From Parashewanella spongiae (GTDB lineage: Bacteria; Pseudomonadota; Gammaproteobacteria; Enterobacterales; Shewanellaceae), in the NCBI RefSeq assembly GCF_004358345.1, contig NZ_CP037952.1, forward strand, positions 2,790,001 through 2,854,000: a DNA stretch of 64,000 nucleotides. The letters run 5' to 3'. Positions 57,411-64,000 of this stretch are shown in pieces. Below the pieces are notes generated by a model. It saw only the letters and a program-made list of their open reading frames with translations, did no database searches and was not told where the DNA came from. How positions within the stretch are numbered: the first letter of the stretch is position 1; each line of letters starts with the position of its first letter. The translations under genes were made by a program, and so were the position numbers.

Positions 57411-59507
57411 TTACTTTAACTGTTGCATCAAATATGCATAAGTCATTGCCCGTAGTTCAGCGGCCTGAGTATTATCTGCAGCTCCAGCGTGACCGCCTTC
57501 GATATTTTCATAATATAAAACATCAATGCCCATGTCTTCCATCTTAGCGACCATTTTACGTGCGTGGCCTGGATGAACTCGATCATCACGTGTTGAAGTC
57601 GTGAAAAATACTTTTGGATAATGAACCTCTTTTTTCAAATTATGATATGGGGAATAAGTTTTAATGTAATCCCATTCATCAGCAATATCGGGATTTCCGT
57701 ACTCACCCATCCAGCTTGCACCTGCAAGTAATTTATTAAAACGTTTCATATCTAATAAAGGCACTTGACAAACCACAGCATTATACAAATCAGGACGACG
57801 GGTAAATGCCGCACCCATTAACAAACCACCGTTACTGCCGCCTTGTATTCCAAGATTTTTACTCGAAGTAATTTTGCGTGCAATAAGATCTTCTGCAATT
57901 GCTTCAAAATCTTCATAGGCTTTATGACGGTTTTTCTTTAATGCCGCTTGATGCCATGCAGGGCCGTACTCTCCACCACCACGAATATTAGACAAAACAT
58001 AAACACCGCCTTGCTCTAACCAGTTTTTCCCTAATAAAGCTGAGTAAGATGGCCTTAGTGATACCTCAAATCCACCGTATCCATAGAGCAAGGTTGGGTT
58101 TTTACCGTTAAACTGTGTTTCTTTTGCCATGACAACAAAGTATGGGACTTTTGTGCCATCTTTTGATGTCGCAAAGTGTTGCTCCGTTTTGAATTTATCC
58201 GCAGCAAACTGTTGAGGCATCGCTTTAACTTTATTAATGCTCAAGTTGTTACCATTTACACGATAGAGTGATGAAGGCTCAAGGAAACTTGTATAAGTGA
58301 CAAAAAAATCGTTACTGTCTTGCTTTACGTCAAATACACTGATCGCACCATTAACATCGAAAGGTACAGTTTCATCTATCCATTTTCCTTTACCGTTTGA
58401 CTGATAACGTACTAATTTACTTTTTACATTATCAAGCCAGTTAACAAATATCGCGCTCTTAGTAAAACTAAGGCCTGATATAGAAGCTGTTGGTGTCGGC
58501 TCAACAAATACTTTGTATTTTGGTTTTTGATTCAGCAAAGCACCAACGGGAGTGTATACAATAGTGCCTTGTTTAAAGGTTTTACCATTAGAGGTTAAAT
58601 CACTTTTTAACTCTATATACAAATTGCCTTTGAAATAACCCTGCAAACTTGCATCATCCGGTAGCGGTAATGAAATTAGTTTACCGTCTTGATAGACACT
58701 TTGCTTTGATGTGTAAAAAGTTTCAGATTCATATACCAAGTTTAACGGCGTTTTATCGTCATACATGACATAAGCGCCAATAGATACAGATTGTTGTTTA
58801 CCACGGTAAACCACTTTTGCTTCACTTAAATCTGTTCCGCGTGTCCATAACTTAACAACTTTTGGATAACCCGAATCGGTAGCACCTTCATCTCCGCCGA
58901 AATCAGTACCAACAAAGACATGATTCTTATCTATCCAGCTGAGGCCTGATTTAGCTTCTGGTAAAAAGAATGGTTTTTCTGATTTAGGAACAAAATCTTT
59001 GGTTGAAAGATCAAATTCTCTAATTTCAACTGCATCTGCACCACCTCTTGATAAGGAAACTAGACAGCGAATGTTATCTGGATATTGGCAGTTCATGCCT
59101 TTATATACCCAATTAACACCCTCTTTTTTCCCTAACGCATCGATATCTAGCACGGTTTCCCATTTAGGCTCGGCTTTGACGTACTCTTCCATTGTTGTAC
59201 GGCGGTAAATACCACGGGTATGAGTTTCATCTTTCCAAAAGTTATATAAATAATCGCCGCGACGACTTGCATAGGGAATTCTTTCTTTCGAGTTATAAAT
59301 ATCTAACCCGTTATTTACTAGATCATTAAATTTTGAGTACGACTTAATTGATTTGGCTGAAACGGCATTATGCTGTTTAACCCACTCCATTGGCTTAGCG
59401 CCTTCAACATCTTCAAGCCATATAAATTTGTCTTGCTCAGCATGGACCGTATTTGACATCATTAATGTCATCCCTGCTACTAGCAAAGGAGATATTTTCT
59501 TGTTCAT
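57411..59507 (-). CDS. secreted prolyl oligopeptidase (S9A)
   Basis: This 698-residue protein has a signal peptide (cleavage near VHA, residue 23), so it acts in the periplasm or outside. Residues ~25-420 are the seven-bladed propeller and the rest the alpha/beta-hydrolase domain. The catalytic triad is Ser558 in QGGSNGGLL, Asp642 in TRDDRVHP and His673 in IEGGHAGA. It cuts short peptides after proline. Common in Alteromonadales that live on protein. The stop codon is only eight bases from a 13-bp inverted repeat that a composite MITE has split. Confidence 0.9.
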   Translation of the reverse strand: MNKKISPLLVAGMTLMMSNTVHAEQDKFIWLEDVEGAKPMEWVKQHNAVSAKSIKSYSKFNDLVNNGLDIYNSKERIPYASRRGDYLYNFWKDETHTRGIYRRTTMEEYVKAEPKWETVLDIDALGKKEGVNWVYKGMNCQYPDNIRCLVSLSRGGADAVEIREFDLSTKDFVPKSEKPFFLPEAKSGLSWIDKNHVFVGTDFGGDEGATDSGYPKVVKLWTRGTDLSEAKVVYRGKQQSVSIGAYVMYDDKTPLNLVYESETFYTSKQSVYQDGKLISLPLPDDASLQGYFKGNLYIELKSDLTSNGKTFKQGTIVYTPVGALLNQKPKYKVFVEPTPTASISGLSFTKSAIFVNWLDNVKSKLVRYQSNGKGKWIDETVPFDVNGAISVFDVKQDSNDFFVTYTSFLEPSSLYRVNGNNLSINKVKAMPQQFAADKFKTEQHFATSKDGTKVPYFVVMAKETQFNGKNPTLLYGYGGFEVSLRPSYSALLGKNWLEQGGVYVLSNIRGGGEYGPAWHQAALKKNRHKAYEDFEAIAEDLIARKITSSKNLGIQGGSNGGLLMGAAFTRRPDLYNAVVCQVPLLDMKRFNKLLAGASWMGEYGNPDIADEWDYIKTYSPYHNLKKEVHYPKVFFTTSTRDDRVHPGHARKMVAKMEDMGIDVLYYENIEGGHAGAADNTQAAELRAMTYAYLMQQLK

Positions 59508-59584
59508 TTTAGTATTCCATAAAAAATGTGCAGTATGACTATACCTAAACTTTTTAGTAAGTTAAATTTATCAACCAAGTAAAC

Positions 59585-59692
59585 GGCTTATCAAAATGTA
59601 ACCAAATTTGATAAGCCAAAACTTGAAAAGATTTATAAGTTTTGAGGACTGATAAAGCCGTTAAAATATTTAAAATAAAAACTCAACGGCTT
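59585..59692. other. two hairpins after the DUF885 gene
   Basis: GGCTTATCAAA (59585-59595) pairs with TTTGATAAGCC (59607-59617), and AAGCCGTT (59655-59662) with AACGGCTT (59685-59692). Both lie between the DUF885 stop and the prolyl oligopeptidase start. Either may stop transcription on the minus strand, though U-runs are short. Confidence 0.4.
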
Positions 59693-59706
59693 CACACTCA
59701 AGACAA

Positions 59707-61491
59707 TTACAATTCTGCAAGCATTAACTGACGAATATACTTAACAGGAGCACTACCATAGCTTAAAAATTTCTCATGAAACGTTTTTAAGTTGAAGTCA
59801 TCACCTTTTAATTTCTTATACTCTTCACGAAAATCATAGATCTCTCTATATCCTGAGTAATAGCTGGTTAACTGTACTTGACTCAAGGTTGCTCGGCGCC
59901 ATTTACCTTCTGCTTCTGCTTGCTGTTGAAAAGCTTCATCCATCATTAAGCTTAAAGCTTCATCTTTTGTCATTTCTTGAGTTTGAATGCTGTAGTCCAA
60001 AATGGTGTTACAAATCACTCTTAGATTCCACTTGTAATACATCAGCCACATTTCTGGCTCCATATCGCCATAACCTTGCTCTAACATCATTCTTTCAGTG
60101 TAAACAGCCCAGCCTTCAACCATTGCGCCGTTACCAAAAAGACTCTTCACCAAACTTGGCGACTCATTGGAATATACTAGCTGAGTGTAATGACCTGGTA
60201 TGGCTTCATGAATGTTTAAAACTTGCAAGATCCAATGGTTATATTCCCGTAAATAACTTTCTGCTTGTTCGTCAGACATACCATCTAAGGGGGTTACGTT
60301 GTAGTAGGTGTTGCCTTTTTTATCGTATGGACCTGGTGCACTGATTGAAGCCCCTGCAAAGCCTCGCATATATTCTGGAGTTTTTCGCACTACAAGTGGT
60401 TTGCTTGGATCTAACGTAATCAAGTTTTTATCATTTACAAATTTAACCAAGGCTGGTATTTGTGCTTTTACTTCTTCGACAAAATTTTCACGCTTAACGT
60501 GTTTACTCGATAATTTATCTATGAGTTGTTTAATTGCAAGGTTTGCTTGTTCTGGCTTTTTGGTGTCGAAATATTTTGACCATAGCTTATCTGTGAGCTT
60601 AGCCATTTCAGCTTGGATATTGTCTTTATCAGCAACCGCTTTTTGATATAGTTGTTTTGCAGACATTCCAGACTGAATATTTAGTGCGAACTTTTCTTCA
60701 TATAACTTTTCACCAATGCGGAAACTTCGGCTGCCTTCTTTTGCCAATTTGCTTTCAAGAATAGTTAACCATTCAATTTGTTGGTTAACCGCTGTGATGG
60801 CAGAATCAAAACGTTTTTTAAATAGTGCTTTATCATCAGTTGGTAAAGATGAGTCATTTACTTTCTCAAGTAACTTATCTGACAATACAGAAAATACACC
60901 TTTGTTTTGTTGAATTGCTAACTGAGTATGTTCAATTGTTGGTTGGTGAATGTTTTGTCTTGCGGCTTCATAATAGGCTGGTACATTTTCGAGGCGACCT
61001 AATACTGATTTGAGCCGTTCATCTAGTGGAGCAAAATCTTCATTAATGATTTGAGCAAAACCACCCGCAACATTATATTTAGACGGATCCCATTGCCATG
61101 ATTTACCACGATTAATATTCCACTCTAGACTATCGAGCAAATTTTCAATCAGACGGTAATCAATGACTTGGTTGGTTGATAATGTTTCTTCGGCAATATT
61201 TTCTAACTTTAAACGCTGTTGTTTTACAAAAGCGATAGTTTTATTACGACTGTCCTCATTCGGGATAACTAAAATGGAATCAAATTTATGGAAACCACTG
61301 TAAAGAGCCCAAGTCGGGAATTGTTGCCAGAGACTATCAATGAAATTAGTTGAGAATTCAGTGAACTGGTGATTTTTTACATCAATGTGTTGCATTTCTT
61401 CTTGCGTAGCAGGAACACTGACATCAGGCCCACATGCCGTTAACCCTGTAATAGAGAAAAGTACCGCAAGTGAAAGAACTGTTTTTTTCAT
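59707..61491 (-). CDS. DUF885 lipoprotein, putative zinc peptidase
   Basis: This 594-residue lipoprotein has a lipobox LTAC (Cys at residue 20). It is a DUF885 protein with the signature HEAIPGHYTQL, an HExxPGH-type motif expected to bind zinc, followed by a conserved Glu in GAMVEGWAVYTERM. Members are thought to be peptidases but the substrate is not established. A strongly helical protein. It lies directly upstream of the prolyl oligopeptidase on the same strand (199 bases apart), so both may take part in use of peptides outside the cell. Confidence 0.85.
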   Translation of the reverse strand: MKKTVLSLAVLFSITGLTACGPDVSVPATQEEMQHIDVKNHQFTEFSTNFIDSLWQQFPTWALYSGFHKFDSILVIPNEDSRNKTIAFVKQQRLKLENIAEETLSTNQVIDYRLIENLLDSLEWNINRGKSWQWDPSKYNVAGGFAQIINEDFAPLDERLKSVLGRLENVPAYYEAARQNIHQPTIEHTQLAIQQNKGVFSVLSDKLLEKVNDSSLPTDDKALFKKRFDSAITAVNQQIEWLTILESKLAKEGSRSFRIGEKLYEEKFALNIQSGMSAKQLYQKAVADKDNIQAEMAKLTDKLWSKYFDTKKPEQANLAIKQLIDKLSSKHVKRENFVEEVKAQIPALVKFVNDKNLITLDPSKPLVVRKTPEYMRGFAGASISAPGPYDKKGNTYYNVTPLDGMSDEQAESYLREYNHWILQVLNIHEAIPGHYTQLVYSNESPSLVKSLFGNGAMVEGWAVYTERMMLEQGYGDMEPEMWLMYYKWNLRVICNTILDYSIQTQEMTKDEALSLMMDEAFQQQAEAEGKWRRATLSQVQLTSYYSGYREIYDFREEYKKLKGDDFNLKTFHEKFLSYGSAPVKYIRQLMLAEL

Positions 61492-61562
61492 TATGATATC
61501 CCAAACAAATTATATGGTGTTCGATATCATACGCGATTTAACAAGCTTGATAAGTATAATTT

Positions 61563-61758
61563 AACCTGAGATCGGGATAATAAAACCTATAACTCAATGT
61601 TTTATAGGCAATAAGTTAAATTCAACCTACCTGTGCGGTTAGTTTCGTCTAGTTCAAGCCGTAATTTACTGTAATAGCCGGTTTTTTCAGAGAATTACAA
61701 CACTGGAATAGGCGGAAATAGCTGTGCTGTAGAGGTGTGCTTATCCTGAGTTCAGGTT
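61563..61758. mobile_element. MITE4 (196 bp)
   Basis: AACCTGAGATCGGGATAA at the left and TTATCCTGAGTTCAGGTT at the right are inverted repeats with 15 of 18 matches. The interior includes the hairpin CCTATAA/TTATAGG and no gene. It is the only copy in the window, so its being mobile rests on the inverted ends. Confidence 0.6.
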
Positions 61759-61790
61759 AGTCAATTTACGAATTTCAAAATCAAAACCAA

Positions 61791-61819
61791 TAAAAATGCC
61801 AGCAATAGCCGGCATTTTT
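61791..61819 (-). terminator. terminator of serS
   Basis: AAAAATGCC pairs with GGCATTTTT around AGCAATAGCC on the minus-strand side, 25 bases after the serS stop codon. A T-run follows on the minus strand. Confidence 0.85.
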
Positions 61820-61843
61820 GTATACATAAAAAAGGTTAAAACG

Positions 61844-63133
<1,290 letters not shown>

Positions 63134-63147
63134 TCAATTCTTATTTA

Positions 63148-63522
63148 TTAAACGCGAGAAATAACAAGCTGCTGAGCAAGGTAAACCATAAATAAACAAA
63201 GGCATACGTTCAGCAACACATTCAAAAATGCTTGTAACCAATCTCCTTCTTGCATCAGTAAGAAGGTTTCATTTGAAAAAGTGGAAAAAGTTGTCAGCGC
63301 ACCCAGCATTCCAACACCAAAAAAGGCTTTGTAGTCTGGCGGTACATGTGAAACTTCACCAAGAGTAAAAATTAATCCCATTAAAAACGAACCGATTACA
63401 TTAACTAACAGTGTACCAAAAGGAAAACCGGTTCCAAACACTTGAATCATAAATATTGAGATCAAATATCGTAAAGTGGCACCGATTGCACCGCCCACAG
63501 CAACAAAGAGCACGTTAATCAT
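63148..63522 (-). CDS. crcB: fluoride channel CrcB (Fluc)
   Basis: From the ATG at 63522 ([11 protein letters not shown]) the protein has 124 residues; a GTG at 63537 would add five. Four membrane helices with [10 protein letters not shown] and the Phe-box/Thr track [13 protein letters not shown] are the Fluc hallmarks. Dimers export fluoride. It overlaps the rarA stop by eight bases. No crcB riboswitch is to be expected here because transcription comes from rarA. Confidence 0.92.
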   Translation of the reverse strand: MINVLFVAVGGAIGATLRYLISIFMIQVFGTGFPFGTLLVNVIGSFLMGLIFTLGEVSHVPPDYKAFFGVGMLGALTTFSTFSNETFLLMQEGDWLQAFLNVLLNVCLCLFMVYLAQQLVISRV

Positions 63523-64000
63523 AACGTTTTCTCTCACTTATAAGGTCAAGTTCTGATAATTGCTCTAATTTTGATTGGATTCGTTTTTCAAAACCATGAC
63601 TTGTAGGGTGATAAAGTTTTACATCCTTAAACTCTTCTGGGAAATAATTCTCACCTGCTGCATAGCTATTTGGCTCATCATGAGCGTAACGATACTCAGC
63701 ACCATAACCTATATCTTTCATCAAGTTGGTAGGTGCATTTCGAAGATGAATTGGTACTGGCTTGTCTCCACCATCTCTTGCTAATGCTCTGGCCGCTTTA
63801 AAAGCGGTATAAACGGCATTACTTTTTGGTGCGCTGGCTAAATACAAAACAGCTTGCGCGATAGCCCGCTCCCCTTCACTTGGGCCAACACGATGAAAAC
63901 AGTCCCATGCATTAAGAGCAACTGTCATTGCATTTGGATCGGCGTTGCCTATATCTTCAGAAGCAATAGCAAGAAGCCTACGGGCAACGTATAAGGGATC
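63515..64000 (-). CDS. rarA: replication-associated recombination protein RarA, 3' part
   Basis: The minus-strand frame is open from the window edge. [20 protein letters not shown], then [20 protein letters not shown] and [18 protein letters not shown] are the C-terminal tetramer domain of RarA/MgsA, a clamp-loader-like AAA+ protein at stalled forks. The AAA+ part lies beyond the window. Order rarA-crcB-serS is typical of Vibrio and Alteromonadales. Confidence 0.93.
   Translation of the reverse strand, partial: DPLYVARRLLAIASEDIGNADPNAMTVALNAWDCFHRVGPSEGERAIAQAVLYLASAPKSNAVYTAFKAARALARDGGDKPVPIHLRNAPTNLMKDIGYGAEYRYAHDEPNSYAAGENYFPEEFKDVKLYHPTSHGFEKRIQSKLEQLSELDLISERKRYD

Overview
The window looks like the chromosome of a marine gammaproteobacterium, most likely order Alteromonadales (Colwelliaceae, Pseudoalteromonadaceae or Psychrosphaera-like). 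The evidence is the low-GC base composition, the housekeeping gene orders (mrp-udk-dcd-pabC-mltG-tmk-holB-pilZ-tatD, tamA-tamB, rarA-crcB-serS) and typical marine genes: an Oar-like TonB-dependent receptor, a secreted prolyl oligopeptidase and a DUF885 lipoprotein. The assignment is inferred from gene content; no rRNA or tRNA gene was seen.

Layout. (1) 117-8332, minus strand: a tight operon of eight exported or membrane proteins. It holds two LPP20-type proteins, a CsgG-like lipoprotein, a FlgT-reminiscent LPP20-type protein, an MltC-like lytic transglycosylase, two unrecognised exported proteins and another lipoprotein, with a DUF4282 membrane protein just downstream. It resembles the parts of a trans-envelope assembly but has no flagellar or curli genes beside it. 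(2) 8333-9386: gene-free DNA with a conspicuous nested inverted repeat. (3) 9387-27200: an accessory island of two families of large ankyrin-repeat genes. Family 1 has three copies: A, B (split by an ISAzo13-type insertion) and C, which carries a C-terminal pentatricopeptide-like extension. Family 2 is a tandem pair (D, E) that differs by exactly one 41-residue ankyrin unit. (4) 27488-29875: a graveyard of mobile DNA (IS630 fragment, group II intron 3' end, several MITEs) around one GNAT gene. (5) 29876-35785: S1/P1 nuclease, a large TonB-dependent receptor and RsmF. (6) 36105-56862: housekeeping genes for DNA precursors and replication, cell wall, tRNA and rRNA modification, the RNA helicase HrpA, the TAM translocation complex and ribosomal protein L25. 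(7) 57411-64000: prolyl oligopeptidase, DUF885 lipoprotein, SerS, CrcB and the 3' end of rarA.

The most useful mobile-element result is a ~180-bp element (called MITE1 here) with at least seven recognisable copies. Its two different ends match the two ends of the ISAzo13-type element at 14376-15669, and both duplicate TAA at the target. One MITE1 copy sits inside another MITE, and an empty site elsewhere in the window proves the boundaries. A second nested element splits a perfect 13-bp inverted repeat just after the prolyl oligopeptidase gene.

The best candidates for undescribed biology are the LPP20/CsgG/MltC-like envelope operon and the expanding ankyrin island with its ankyrin-PPR fusion. 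No function is claimed for either beyond what the domains support.
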